In this document: positions 15,255 to 24,864 of the stretch, in pieces
How the letters are laid out: every line of letters starts with the position of its first letter
Position numbering within the stretch: the stretch's first letter is position 1
Notes under the pieces: model-generated
Seen by the model: the letters and a program-made list of their open reading frames with translations, nothing else
Databases searched by the model: none
What the model was told of the DNA's origin: nothing
Assembly (NCBI GenBank): GCA_029251165.1
Contig: JAQXDW010000024.1
Span: 62,001-126,000, forward strand
Length of the DNA: 64,000 nt
Direction: 5' to 3'
Source of the DNA: Myxococcota bacterium
Lineage (GTDB): Bacteria; Myxococcota_A; UBA796
Made by a program: the position numbers and the translations under genes

Positions 15255-16472
15255 TCACTGACGACGGCGACGACGCAGTCCGATGAGCATCGTCGAGAGC
15301 AGCAGCCCGCCGCTCGCTGGGGTCACGACCATGCAGGCGCGGCTTCCAGCACCCCGAATCTTGCGGTCGGGGATGCAGGCATCTCCCACGCCGTCGAGAT
15401 CCTCGTCGTCCTGCTCGGGGTTGAAGACGACCGGGCAGTTGTCGCAGGCATCGCCGAAGCCATCGCCGTCGCGGTCGGCCTGGCTGGGATCGTAGATGTC
15501 GATGCAGACATCGCAGATGTCGCCAGCACCGTCGGCATCGCCGTCAGGCTGCTCGGGGTCGAACTCCGAGGGGCAGGCGTCGCAGGAGTCGCCGATGCCG
15601 TCGCCGTCGGTGTCAACCTGATCGGGGTCGTAGTCGCTGGTGCAGATGTCGCAGTCGTCGCCGAAGCCGTCGCCGTCGAGGTCATCCTGGGGCGTGTTCT
15701 TCTCGGTGATGCAGTTGTCGCAGACATCGCCGACGTCGTCGTTGTCGGAGTCAGACTGGTCGAGGTTGATGACCTCGATGCAGTTGTCGCACTCATCGCC
15801 GACGTCGTCGTTGTCGGAGTCAAGCTGATCGAGGTTCTTGTCATCGACGCAGTTGTCGCACTCATCACCGATGTCGTCGTTGTCAGCATCGTTGTTGGTG
15901 GAGATGACGGTGGGGCAGAGATCGCAGAGATCGCCGATTCCGTCTTCGTCCTGATCGGTCTGGTAGATGTTGGGGGTCAGGAAGCAGTTGTCGCAGTAGT
16001 CACCGACAGTATCCAGGTCGGTGTCAACCTGATCGGGATCGTAGACCGTCGGACAGATATCGCAGACGTCGCCGACGCCGTCGCAGTCGGTGTCGAGCTG
16101 GTCAGAGTTGGGAATTCCCTCGCAGTTGTCGCAGCTGAGGGTGATGGTGAGTCCCCCCTCAGTGCTGATGATGTGAGTGTTGTCGGCGTTGGCCCCAATC
16201 AGTCCGTCGCCGTCAAGATCTCGGGGCTCAAGAATGCCATCTTTGTCGAGGTCAATGTACATCGGGTACAGGCAGCCAAACGACTTGTACTCCGCATAGT
16301 AGTCCGCGTTTGGCAATGGGTTGCCATCTGCGTCCGTGGTCGCAAGGCAGAGCGGGTCGCTGAGGTCAACCGCCTCTTCGTCCACGGCTTCGATGCCGTT
16401 GCAATTGAGGTCCTGGGAGAGGTCGTTCACACAGACCTGTGCCGCAGCAAGTCCAGACAGCAGAAGTAGCAT
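15255..16472 (-). CDS. Thrombospondin type-3 repeat protein with C-terminal sorting tail
   Basis: A signal peptide ([12 protein letters not shown]) is followed by a spacer domain and then, from about residue 110, roughly a dozen thrombospondin type-3 repeats of the form DxDxDGxGDxCD. Each binds calcium. The protein ends with an ACMVV Cys, a hydrophobic stretch and RRRRR, resembling the MYXO-CTERM sorting signals that anchor proteins on the myxobacterial surface. I chose ATG 16472 because it opens the signal peptide; the frame stays open upstream to 16667 without a sensible leader. The protein is likely exported, rigid and calcium-dependent; a binding partner is unknown. Confidence 0.85.
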   Translation of the reverse strand: MLLLLSGLAAAQVCVNDLSQDLNCNGIEAVDEEAVDLSDPLCLATTDADGNPLPNADYYAEYKSFGCLYPMYIDLDKDGILEPRDLDGDGLIGANADNTHIISTEGGLTITLSCDNCEGIPNSDQLDTDCDGVGDVCDICPTVYDPDQVDTDLDTVGDYCDNCFLTPNIYQTDQDEDGIGDLCDLCPTVISTNNDADNDDIGDECDNCVDDKNLDQLDSDNDDVGDECDNCIEVINLDQSDSDNDDVGDVCDNCITEKNTPQDDLDGDGFGDDCDICTSDYDPDQVDTDGDGIGDSCDACPSEFDPEQPDGDADGAGDICDVCIDIYDPSQADRDGDGFGDACDNCPVVFNPEQDDEDLDGVGDACIPDRKIRGAGSRACMVVTPASGGLLLSTMLIGLRRRRRQ

Positions 16473-16830
16473 TGGGGAAGCCCTCGAAGCGGGGATTTGA
16501 AATTGGATGTGATTATCGCCTACAGCCGGCCCGTTGTCACACCGAACATCACTCCCCCCCTCGCCTTCATTCTCGATCTGATCGCACTGTCCGGAACATT
16601 CGGAGTGTAATTGAAGAGCAAATGATGATCTTTTGACGTTCCGGCTGCGGCGGCTTTCGACTCGCATGGGTCGACACGGCCGCTGCGCTCGCGCTGGCCC
16701 ACCTCCGGCTGCGGCATGCCACGGGATGAGCGCGCTGCCGGCTGCGGACAGCTTTCACGATGCCTGAGGGCAGGATCCTGGCTGAGACGCGCAATCAATG
16801 CCGGGCCAGAGTCTCTGCGACCGGACACGT
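16473..16830. other. Intergenic region, 358 bp
   Basis: This lies between two minus-strand genes and should carry the promoter of the thrombospondin-repeat gene. The short stretch 16580-16635 is AT-richer than the flanks. The frames that cross it show no credible protein features and I see no RNA gene. Confidence 0.55.
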
Positions 16831-19449
16831 TCAGCCGCCGGGCCTTCCGCTGCGGGCGATCCGGTAGGGCACCACCACCTCCAGGGCCTCTCCCGCTGGA
16901 ACGAGCTGCCGGGTGAGCTCCAGCACCGGACCGGCACTGGGCACCAGCACGATCCATCGACTGGCGGTCACCCCCGTCGGCGCGTTGAAGGCTGAGACGG
17001 TCTGGACCGACGCGCTGGCGGACGGAGCGCCGGCGCTGCGACGGCTTGAAGCCCCTCGACCGCTCCGACGAGGGCTCGCAGTCGACTCGACCATTATCAT
17101 CTCAGACGCGTCGGCATTGCGGATGAGCGAGTCGGCGGAGGCCCCCACATCGGACACCTTCAGCTCGGCCACCGCTCCGCTGAGCGTACCGGACAGAACC
17201 ATCGCGGCCGGCTCGGCGCGATCCAGCGGCACGCGCAGGGGTGCATTCAGCGCGCGCTCATCGCTGACTTGGGACGGCGGAGGCAGTGCAGCGCTGAGCG
17301 CGCCATCGGTGCGGAGCTCTTTCTGAACGCTCGGGCTCAGCACCGCCGGCACGGGCTCTGGCTCGTCAGCCGCAGCGCCCTCGATGCCGTTGCGATCGGA
17401 ACGGCCTCCCGCCCGCTCGGCCTGCTCCTGGCGGCGGTTGCGGCGACTGACCCCCTCTGCCTCCGCCAGTCGGCTGCGGAGGCTCTCTGCGGCGGCCTTC
17501 TGTACGTATGCCTCGTCGCTCTCCAGCCGCGCGAGCTGATCGGTGACCACGATGGCCGACTCATACAGCGTGATGGCCTCCTCGACGTTGCCGGCCCGCA
17601 GCTGCTCCTCGGCGTCTTCAACGAGGATCTGCTGACGCTGAGACTCTCCCTTGGACTTCGCGCGGGCCATCGCCTTGACCCGCTCGACCTGCTCAACCTC
17701 GTCGTCCCCGCCCACGCCCGACTCTCCGGTCAGGACCATGACGTTGCCCTGGAGCGCGCTGGCGGCGACGTTGTCGGGGTTGTAGATGAGCGACTGCTCC
17801 AGCAGCTCTCCGGCCTCGTCGAACCGGTTGTTCTTGTAGGCGTCGTAGGCCTGATTCCAGTAGTCTTGTGAGGCCTCCACAGACTGCGTGTCCGTCTTGC
17901 GTGACCCGCTCGACAGCACCGGCTCCAGCGACGGCGCGCGGCGGTATCCCCGGCCAATGAGCAGCACGCGATCCGCGACGGAATCGGCGGCGACCTGGAC
18001 GTTGCCCTCGGTGCGACGAGGGATGGTGCCTGGGGGCAGAGAGAGGCTCCAGGAGACGTCGGTGATCGGGGCGCTGACGGCTGGGGCGGTCAGGACGACC
18101 GCTCCACGTCGAGAGAATTTTGGTGCCGATGCGAGGAGAGAGACCTCGACGGGGAAGCTCACCAGGCCAGCCAGCGTCTCGACCGACTTCTCCAGCGGGA
18201 TGCCCAGCCGGCCCTCGCTGACGACGGGCTCGACGATGTGACCGGCGACCCGCACGGCGAGGATGCTGGAGGCGTCGGGCAGGTCCATCCACAGCCAGGC
18301 TCCCCGGTCGTTTCGGACCTGATAGCGCGCACGGGTCAGGGCACGCCCATGGGCAACGACGGCGACCTCCAGGCGCGCGGAGTCGATGACCGTGCCGGGC
18401 GTCTGCAGCGCCTCCCACTCTGACTGCTCCCAGCGCAGAGAGGGCTGGCCGGTGGTGTACTGCAGGCTGGAGAGCAGCTGCCCCGAGGCCAGATCCCGCC
18501 CCCATGGCGGCACCACTCCCGGCGCGATCACCACGAGGTCTGTGGTGTCTCGCGCGAGGTAGCCCTCCTCGCCCTGGTAGATGCTCACCCAGCCCTCTCG
18601 GCTGTCGGCCTGCGGCAGCAGCAGCGGTGCATCTGTTCGCCCTGCAGCCGCCGGACCACGCAGGGCAACCTCGACGGAGAACCGGCCGGTCTGCGGTGCC
18701 ACCAGCCCCACCTCCAGCCACTCACCGGACAGGGTGCTGCTGGCGACCACCCCGCCAGAAGCCTCCGCCCAGTCCGCACCAGGCACCGCGATCCGAACCT
18801 GCTCCACGGCACCGTGGATGGCATCGAAGGTCACCACCCCGGCCCCCTCCATGCCGTCCGTGCTCAGGGTCAGCCCGACCGCAGCAGCAGCCTCCAGGCG
18901 GCTGGGGCGCGGTGCTGGCGGCGCGGCGGTCTTCCAGGTCACCGCCAGCGCGTCTCCAGGCGGCACCACGATGCGCCCCTCCGACAGCACCGCGCCCCGG
19001 TCGATGGAGACATCGAGTCCCGTCCCAGCAAGCCTCACCGCGATGGGTGCCGTCGGCATCGGTAGGCTCAGGGTGCTCCGAGGGGTGGCCATGACTCCGG
19101 CGAGCACCACGGTGTGTGTGCCTCGGTCCAGCTCCGCGACCAGTCGCCGGCTGCCATCTCGCTCCGGAGGAACCGCCACCGCGCGCCCGTCAAGCCGTGC
19201 GGACTCGACGGTCAGCGGGCCGGCTCCCAGCTCGGCGACGCTGAAGCCATCGGCGAACACCTGGATCGTGTAGGTCAGGGTCAGCCGGCTCTCCAGTCCG
19301 GGCTGAATCTCAGCGCTCACCCGGCTCACAGCGGCCTGAACGAGCGGCGCATCCCCCTCCGCATCCGGCCTCGGCACCACGGCCTCCAGCGGAACAACCG
19401 ACCAGTCCAGCGCGTCTGCGCGGGCTGCGATGGAGAGGAAGAGGAGCAC
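16831..19449 (-). CDS. Large exported protein with TPR segment, unknown function
   Basis: A GTG start at 19449 gives a short signal peptide ending near ARADA. Residues 20-500 are beta-rich with no domain I recognise. Residues 520-660 contain TPR-like helices (YWNQAYDAYKNNRFDEAGEL, AGNVEEAITLYESAI), then a charged, Arg-rich linker and a final beta-rich domain of about 80 residues. There is no membrane anchor, so it is probably periplasmic or secreted. It diverges from the lipoprotein gene at 19514 with 64 bp between starts. The architecture recalls large TPR envelope proteins of Myxococcota and Planctomycetes, but this is weak evidence. Confidence 0.75.
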   Translation of the reverse strand: MLLFLSIAARADALDWSVVPLEAVVPRPDAEGDAPLVQAAVSRVSAEIQPGLESRLTLTYTIQVFADGFSVAELGAGPLTVESARLDGRAVAVPPERDGSRRLVAELDRGTHTVVLAGVMATPRSTLSLPMPTAPIAVRLAGTGLDVSIDRGAVLSEGRIVVPPGDALAVTWKTAAPPAPRPSRLEAAAAVGLTLSTDGMEGAGVVTFDAIHGAVEQVRIAVPGADWAEASGGVVASSTLSGEWLEVGLVAPQTGRFSVEVALRGPAAAGRTDAPLLLPQADSREGWVSIYQGEEGYLARDTTDLVVIAPGVVPPWGRDLASGQLLSSLQYTTGQPSLRWEQSEWEALQTPGTVIDSARLEVAVVAHGRALTRARYQVRNDRGAWLWMDLPDASSILAVRVAGHIVEPVVSEGRLGIPLEKSVETLAGLVSFPVEVSLLASAPKFSRRGAVVLTAPAVSAPITDVSWSLSLPPGTIPRRTEGNVQVAADSVADRVLLIGRGYRRAPSLEPVLSSGSRKTDTQSVEASQDYWNQAYDAYKNNRFDEAGELLEQSLIYNPDNVAASALQGNVMVLTGESGVGGDDEVEQVERVKAMARAKSKGESQRQQILVEDAEEQLRAGNVEEAITLYESAIVVTDQLARLESDEAYVQKAAAESLRSRLAEAEGVSRRNRRQEQAERAGGRSDRNGIEGAAADEPEPVPAVLSPSVQKELRTDGALSAALPPPSQVSDERALNAPLRVPLDRAEPAAMVLSGTLSGAVAELKVSDVGASADSLIRNADASEMIMVESTASPRRSGRGASSRRSAGAPSASASVQTVSAFNAPTGVTASRWIVLVPSAGPVLELTRQLVPAGEALEVVVPYRIARSGRPGG

Positions 19450-19513
19450 CCTGACACTCTACCCGGCATCTCTCCACCCAATCTCCCGATCTCGCGGATA
19501 CACTCTTGCTGTG

Positions 19514-20146
19514 ATGCGACTTCTGCTCCTCTTCCTGCTGCTCGGCTGCGCCCCAAAGGGAGCCGGCAACGTTGTCAGCGACAACGACACCTCCGCGGAG
19601 GCGCCCACCACCATCGACACCGGAACCTCCAGCGCCGAGACCGGCCTGACAGAGGACATCGCCTGGTGGCAGCTCTCCGGTCAGCTCCAGGTGGTCACGG
19701 GGCTGCTCGTCCCCGAGCAGACCATCCTCCAGATCTCTCTGCTGACCGAGGCTCTCGAGCCCGTCTGTACCGAGTCGTTTTCGCTCTCTGCGCAGCTTGA
19801 GGCCACGCTCCCCCACCCCGACATCTATGCCTGGTGGCTCGTCAGCCTCGGCGACGGCGACGGCGGCTGTGCAGGAAAGAGCACCCCTGACACCCCGTTC
19901 TACCTCGGAATCGGCGCGATGTATGCCGACATTCTTCCTGGACTCCTGGACGTTCCAGACATCGTCGCCCCCGAAGCACTCAACGGCGCCTACGCCTCCT
20001 TCGACGAAGGAGAGACGCTCCTGGTGTTCGGTGCTTCCGGCCTGGCAGAGACCTGGTCCGCCGGCGGAGCCCCTGTCGAGAAGCCGCCGATTCCCGATGG
20101 AATCTGGCGCATTGAGCCGGTGTACACCTTTGAGATCATGAAGTGA
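19514..20146 (+). CDS. Lipoprotein of unknown function
   Basis: The signal peptide MRLLLLFLLLGC is a clean lipobox, followed by a Thr/Asp/Ser-rich linker and a domain of about 170 residues. I do not recognise the domain; it has features of a secreted beta-sandwich (WWQLSGQLQVVTG, WWLVSLGDGDGG). The ATG at 19514 is the one that opens the signal peptide. The last codons overlap the GTG of the membrane peptidase gene by four bases, so the two are co-expressed and may act together. Confidence 0.75.
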   Translation: MRLLLLFLLLGCAPKGAGNVVSDNDTSAEAPTTIDTGTSSAETGLTEDIAWWQLSGQLQVVTGLLVPEQTILQISLLTEALEPVCTESFSLSAQLEATLPHPDIYAWWLVSLGDGDGGCAGKSTPDTPFYLGIGAMYADILPGLLDVPDIVAPEALNGAYASFDEGETLLVFGASGLAETWSAGGAPVEKPPIPDGIWRIEPVYTFEIMK

Positions 20147-22398
20147 TCTCCGGGATCGGACTGGCCCTGCTCGGCGTGCTCCTGTGTGTGCTCCCCCTCG
20201 CCTCGCTGCTCGGCTACGAGTCTGCCGCAGTGATGGGTGCGGCGGCTGGGCTGGTCGTCATGGGGAGCACCCTGCGCCGGTTCTCGGACGGTCGCCTCCG
20301 GCTTCCGCTGGACCCCGCCTCACCCCAGGGACCAGCAGCGGTGTTCTTCACCCGCCTCCCGGCCAACCTCGCCCTGCTTGTCGCTCCAGCGCTGCTGCTG
20401 ACCCTCAATGCCCTCCGGGTGCCCAACTGCGACCTGTGGCTCGGGGTGCAGTTCTGGTTGGTCATTCCAGCGGTGTCTGTGGTCATCGGTCAGACCATCG
20501 CCTTCGCCGTCGCGGTGCTGCCGCGCCTGCGCGGGCTCGCGGCGCTCGCGGTGCTGCTGGCGGAGATCGCACGGGTGCTGTGGCGGCTGGTCTGGCACCC
20601 CTCGATCACCGGGCATGAGTGGCTCATCGGCTACTTCTCCGGCTCCATCTACGACGAGGCCCTCAGCCTCCCCACGCCGCTGCTGTGGTATCGCCTGATG
20701 CTCCTGGCGGGCTGCGGCGCGGTCGTCCTCGCGCTGGAGGCCGCGTGGCGCTGGCGCACCGGCCGACCAGTCGGACCGGTGCTCGTCGGACTGTCCGCAG
20801 CGGGCCTCGTCGCCCTGTCGATCTCCACCAACCGCATGGCGCTCGACATCGAGATCGACCGCGACGAGGCCATCGAGATTCTCTCAGGACACCTGGAGAC
20901 CGAGCACTTCATCATCCACTTCGACCCCGCCGCCATCCCGCCAGAGCGACAGCCACTCATCGCCGCCGATCACGAATTCCACTACGACCGCCACGTGGCG
21001 TTCTTCGGCTTCGATCCCGTCGAGTGGCGGGGGCGAAAGATGACCACGTTCGTCTACCCCGACCGCAGCACCCAGAAGCGCATCCTCGGTGCGCGCAGCA
21101 CCCAGGTTGCCCGCCCCTGGACCCACGAGATGCACATCCGCTGGAGCCGACTGGGTGCCGGCTCGCTGGGGCATGAGATGTCTCACCTGTTCTCCGCACA
21201 GATCGGTGCCGGTCCGCTGCAGCTCCCCACCCGAGGCGGACTGACCCCCGACATTGGCCTGCTGGAGGGAATCGCAGAGGCCGCCGACTGGCCCGCCGAG
21301 GAGCTTCCCGCCCACCACGCCGTCGCCGCAATGCGTCGGCTCGACATCGCCCCTGACCTTCGGCTCATCTTCAAGCCCACCGGGTTCTGGAGCCAGCCAT
21401 CGGGCAAGGCGTACACCATGATGGGCTCGTTCGTTCGCTATCTGTTCGAGACCTATGGGATCGAGAAGCTCAAGGCAGTCTACGGAGCGGGCGACTTCGA
21501 GGGCACCTATGGCCGCGAGGTCACCGCGCTGATCTCGGAGTGGGAGGGATTCGTCGATGCGATCGCGCTGACGGAGGCAGACCTCCAGCTTGCCCGCACC
21601 CGCTACAGCCGGCGCAGCATCTTCGAGCGGGTCTGCGCCCGGACCATCGCAGAGCAGCGGCGACAAGCCGACATCGCGACGGTGCGTGGGGAGTATGACC
21701 GTGCGCAGTCGATCTGGGAGACGATCATTGGGTTTGAGTCTGGCAGCGCCGACCACCGCCTCAGCCTCGCCGGCGTCCTGTCGCAGTCCGGAGACCACGC
21801 AGCGGCGCTCACACAGGTCGATGACCTGCTGACCTGGGATCTCTCCGAGGGCAAGGCCGCCCAGGTCTCCGAGCTTCGGGGAGACCTGCTGTGGCACAGC
21901 GGCCGCCGCAGCGAGGCCGCAGCCGCCTATGTAGAGAGCCTCACCGCCGGCCTCTCTGATGCCGCCCGACGGCGCCTGGAGGTCAAGCGGCTGATGACCA
22001 CCGGCCCCTCTACCGAGGCCACAGCGCTGGCCCAGAGCTATCTCCTCGGCGGCCTCGACCGCAGCACAGCGCTGTACACCGTGATGCAGTGGGCCGCTCT
22101 CGACGAGACCGACCCCCTCCCCCGCTACCTCACCGGGCTGCTGCTGACCGGCATGGAGAAGCCCGACGAGGCGGCCCGCTGGCTGGACCACGATCCGACG
22201 CTGTCGTCTCCTGCGCTGCCGGTGCGTGCGCTCGAGGAGCAGCGTCAGCTCCTGCACGCCGATGCCAAGCGACTCTCGGGGTCGCTGGCAGAAGCAGCGG
22301 CCGGCTACAGCGCGCTGCTGGACTCAGACAGCCACCGGATCGCCCGGCTGGCGGAGCTGGGGCTCCAGCGCACGGCATGGCGCCGGAGCCGACAGTAG
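20143..22398 (+). CDS. Membrane-anchored MA-type metallopeptidase with TPR C-terminus
   Basis: The first 240 residues hold six or seven hydrophobic helices. They are followed by a gluzincin domain with the zinc motif HEMSH (in SLGHEMSHLF) near residue 348 and a downstream Glu in LLEGIAEAADW, as in the peptidase MA family. Residues 500-751 form TPR-like repeats (RGEYDRAQSIW, SGDHAAALTQV). The catalytic domain would face the periplasm. The GTG start overlaps the preceding lipoprotein gene, which could be a substrate or cofactor. The fusion of a multi-pass membrane module, protease and TPR array is unusual; the substrate is unknown. Confidence 0.8.
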   Translation: MISGIGLALLGVLLCVLPLASLLGYESAAVMGAAAGLVVMGSTLRRFSDGRLRLPLDPASPQGPAAVFFTRLPANLALLVAPALLLTLNALRVPNCDLWLGVQFWLVIPAVSVVIGQTIAFAVAVLPRLRGLAALAVLLAEIARVLWRLVWHPSITGHEWLIGYFSGSIYDEALSLPTPLLWYRLMLLAGCGAVVLALEAAWRWRTGRPVGPVLVGLSAAGLVALSISTNRMALDIEIDRDEAIEILSGHLETEHFIIHFDPAAIPPERQPLIAADHEFHYDRHVAFFGFDPVEWRGRKMTTFVYPDRSTQKRILGARSTQVARPWTHEMHIRWSRLGAGSLGHEMSHLFSAQIGAGPLQLPTRGGLTPDIGLLEGIAEAADWPAEELPAHHAVAAMRRLDIAPDLRLIFKPTGFWSQPSGKAYTMMGSFVRYLFETYGIEKLKAVYGAGDFEGTYGREVTALISEWEGFVDAIALTEADLQLARTRYSRRSIFERVCARTIAEQRRQADIATVRGEYDRAQSIWETIIGFESGSADHRLSLAGVLSQSGDHAAALTQVDDLLTWDLSEGKAAQVSELRGDLLWHSGRRSEAAAAYVESLTAGLSDAARRRLEVKRLMTTGPSTEATALAQSYLLGGLDRSTALYTVMQWAALDETDPLPRYLTGLLLTGMEKPDEAARWLDHDPTLSSPALPVRALEEQRQLLHADAKRLSGSLAEAAAGYSALLDSDSHRIARLAELGLQRTAWRRSRQ

Positions 22399-22473
22399 CG
22401 TCCGCCTACGGCTGGAGCGTCCGCCTACGGCTGGAGCGTCCGCCTACGGCTGGAGCGTCTGCCTACGGCTGGA
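22398..22473. repeat. Four 19-bp tandem repeats between convergent genes
   Basis: Four head-to-tail copies of GCGTCCGCCTACGGCTGGA, three identical and the last with one change (C to T). The array starts at the last base of the peptidase gene and runs through the last codons of the convergent gene that ends at 22463. There are no spacers, so it is not a CRISPR array. Confidence 0.9.
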
Positions 22474-23602
22474 TGCGCAGGACCTTGTCAGAGGACGAGT
22501 CGACAACCCAGATGTCCTCGATGGAGCGAGCATCGATGCCCATGAGGCCCTCAAGTCCCGTCGCGACCCAGTCCACCAGCTCGCCGTCGAGGTTGAAGGC
22601 GAACAAGTTTCCGGTCGCGTGATCGGAGACCAGCAGGTAGTCGTCGACGAGGGTGAGCCCTGAGGGCTGCCCGAGACCATACTCCGCGCCGTCGATGAAA
22701 GTAGAGAACACCGAGTTCTCCATCTCGTGGTGATCAACACCGGGCTCGCTGGCCTGGAGCCTATCGCCCTCTTCACCGGCGGTGGTGTCCACGACAAGGA
22801 TGCGGTTGTTCCCGGTGTCGGCGACGTACAGCAGGTTGGTGGCGGGATCGATGTCCATGTGGCTGGGGACATCCTCGACCCGCTCGACCTCGATCTCGAC
22901 GTGGCGAGAGACGACACCGTCGGAGTGGTCGTCGTAGCCGAGGTCGTGATCGTCAGCGAAGTCGTAGCGGACGATGTTGCCATCTGAGCCGTCGAACACC
23001 CAGTAGACGTTCTCGGTCTCCCAGGCGATGCCCATGCACAGCGGGCTCTCGTGGAGCATATCGAGGTGGCTGCCGAGGTCAGCGTAGAAGCCGAAGAGCT
23101 TGGAGAGGTAGTCGATGGCGTCGGGGTTGGACTCACCGAAGAGGTCCAGGTCCGCGCTCCACAAGCTCGGCCCCATGAAGTCATTGGGGGCGTAGTTGTC
23201 GTTGTAGGTGTTCCGAGACTCCTGGCAGGTCCCGAACGTCAGGGCATCCGAGTCCGCGAACGTCGCTGCACCGAACGAGATCGAGGAGGGCTCCTCCATG
23301 AAGTGCAGGGCGTAGGAGTCGATGATGTGGGTGGAGTCCTGGCTATCGGTGCCCGCATCGAAGACGACAGTGACCGAGTCGTCCGCTCGGTTGACGATCC
23401 ACAGCTCACCCTCGACGGCGGGGTTGAATTCCAGATCCCGAGGAACGTCGAGGCCATCGTCACTGTTCGCGATCTCAGTGACCGTGACGTCGCTGATGTC
23501 GTGGCTGCCGTTGCCAAAAGCAGACAGGCCCGAGGGCTCTTTTTCCTCTTTTTCGTCGCAGCCCATTCCTGCAACCAGTGCCAGCATCATCACGCGCATC
23601 AT
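22463..23602 (-). CDS. NHL-repeat-like beta-propeller lipoprotein
   Basis: AGGAGG stands directly before two consecutive ATG codons at 23602 and 23599; the second has better spacing. The signal peptide ends in GMGC, a lipobox. The 379-residue protein has propeller-like blades, the clearest being HMDIDPATNLLYVADTGNNRI and PSGLTLVDDYLLVSDHATGN, typical of NHL/SMP-30-like folds. Acidic residues are frequent. It is probably an outer-membrane or periplasmic binding protein; the ligand is unknown. Its last codons fall in the 19-bp repeat array. Confidence 0.8.
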   Translation of the reverse strand: MMRVMMLALVAGMGCDEKEEKEPSGLSAFGNGSHDISDVTVTEIANSDDGLDVPRDLEFNPAVEGELWIVNRADDSVTVVFDAGTDSQDSTHIIDSYALHFMEEPSSISFGAATFADSDALTFGTCQESRNTYNDNYAPNDFMGPSLWSADLDLFGESNPDAIDYLSKLFGFYADLGSHLDMLHESPLCMGIAWETENVYWVFDGSDGNIVRYDFADDHDLGYDDHSDGVVSRHVEIEVERVEDVPSHMDIDPATNLLYVADTGNNRILVVDTTAGEEGDRLQASEPGVDHHEMENSVFSTFIDGAEYGLGQPSGLTLVDDYLLVSDHATGNLFAFNLDGELVDWVATGLEGLMGIDARSIEDIWVVDSSSDKVLRIQP

Positions 23603-23761
23603 GTCCTCCTTGGAGTCTCCAGACCGATTTCTCAGTAGGGCACTAAAGCCCACGCTGCTTTAACCCGCAACACTCTAGAGTCAGGTAGATACCCGACAGC
23701 ACAGCCGGCTGCTGATCAGAAGCGGAGGTCGGGCCCTCACTTCACAGGGCCGACGCACGCC

Positions 23762-24715
23762 TCAGCGCGCCGCAGCGGCACCCAGTCCGTCCAGCTCACG
23801 GACACACAGATCGGCAATGGCACCCATTCCGTGGAAGCCATGGGCGGCCTCGACAGCAGAATTGAAGTTGGTGGTGCCGTTGATGTCGTAGACGTAGCGA
23901 TTGCCGTGGGCATCCTCGACAAACTCGATCCCGGCGACGTCGATGCGGTGGCTGCGGCACAGGGCGATGAGCCGCTTGACCAGGGGGTCGTCAGCGGTGA
24001 CGTCGTGGCGGATCCCGAACTTGCCGGAGTCTGCCTGGGTGCCGACCGGGCAGAAGGCATCCTCGATGGAGCAGGCATCCGCCGGGCAGAGCTCGAAGCC
24101 GCCCTCGGTGGAGGAGCGCAGCGCGTAGAGGAACTCACCGTCGACGATCTCGACCCGGGTGATGAACGGCTCCGAGGGCTCAATGTACTGCTGGAGCAGG
24201 TTCACGCTGTCGGGGGAGTTGTCGTAGCCGCCGGCATCGAGCGTGGCGTCGAGGGCTGCGTGGCTGCTGAACAGCTGCACCCCGAGTCCCTTGCCACCCT
24301 GGTTGTGCTTGGTGATGAACGGCGGCGTCAGGCTGCGCGCAGCATCCCGCATGGCCTCCAGTCCGATGACCGCGATGGTCTTGGGAGTGAGGATCGCGGC
24401 GGACTGAAGGACCGCGTGCTGTCGAACCTTGCTGACTTCCAGCGCGAACGCCTCGGAGCCGTTGATGACCCGCCGGCCCCAGCTCTCCAGCCAGGCGAGA
24501 TACTCCCCCATGAACACAACCCCGGCCTGGTGACCACGGGTGTGGCTGGAGGGGCTCATGCGGTTGAGGAAGATCCCCTCCGGCGGCGGGCTGGAGATGT
24601 CGATGCTGCCGCCATCGATGAAGTGCTCAACGACATCGAGCCCCCGAGAAGCCAGCGCCTCTGTCAGCGGCGGCAGCCAGTCAGCATTCTCGTACAGCAC
24701 ATGGACGGTCTTCAT
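23762..24715 (-). CDS. ATP-grasp (RimK-like) ligase
   Basis: The 317-residue protein has an ATP-grasp layout: an N-terminal pre-domain (HVLYENADWLPPL, IFLNRMSPSSHTRGH), the nucleotide loop FITKHNQGGKGLGVQLF near residue 135, and the metal site ending GIEFVEDAHGNRYVYDINGTTNFN near residue 275. RimK-like enzymes join an amino acid to a carboxylate using ATP. The substrate is not evident; no obvious peptide precursor is adjacent. The gene is preceded by an AT-rich leader with two inverted repeats, so it is likely regulated. Confidence 0.85.
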   Translation of the reverse strand: MKTVHVLYENADWLPPLTEALASRGLDVVEHFIDGGSIDISSPPPEGIFLNRMSPSSHTRGHQAGVVFMGEYLAWLESWGRRVINGSEAFALEVSKVRQHAVLQSAAILTPKTIAVIGLEAMRDAARSLTPPFITKHNQGGKGLGVQLFSSHAALDATLDAGGYDNSPDSVNLLQQYIEPSEPFITRVEIVDGEFLYALRSSTEGGFELCPADACSIEDAFCPVGTQADSGKFGIRHDVTADDPLVKRLIALCRSHRIDVAGIEFVEDAHGNRYVYDINGTTNFNSAVEAAHGFHGMGAIADLCVRELDGLGAAAAR

Positions 24716-24760
24716 TCTTGATCCCGGTTTTTTCTCTGTACCTTGATCGGTAACGCAACA

Positions 24761-24777
24761 CCTACCTGATCAGTAGG
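24761..24777. promoter_or_regulatory. Inverted repeat CCTAC-N7-GTAGG
   Basis: A 17-bp inverted repeat, CCTACCTGATCAGTAGG, centred about 50 bp upstream of the ATP-grasp gene. It is a candidate operator; the protein that binds it is unknown. Confidence 0.4.
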
Positions 24778-24799
24778 CATTGCAATGAACCGAATGTTC

Positions 24800-24828
24800 A
24801 ACCTGTAAATTCACAAAGTTTACAGGTT
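24800..24828. promoter_or_regulatory. Perfect 10-bp inverted repeat upstream of ATP-grasp gene
   Basis: AACCTGTAAA (24800-24809) is matched exactly by TTTACAGGTT (24819-24828) with a 9-base spacer. The stem is AT-rich and not followed by a T-run on either strand, so an operator is more likely than a terminator. Confidence 0.5.
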
Positions 24829-24864
24829 TTACAAAGCCACGATCAACATTCAATTACCCCGCAT

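Noticed and set aside
20884..22257. Minus-strand frame of 457 codons opposite the metallopeptidase
   Set aside because: The plus strand encodes HEMSH and TPR motifs; the reverse is compositional noise.
22398..22473. CRISPR array
   Set aside because: The repeats are directly adjacent with no spacers, and no cas genes are present.
24800..24828. Rho-independent terminator
   Set aside because: The stem is AT-rich and neither side has a T-run, so I list it as a possible operator.
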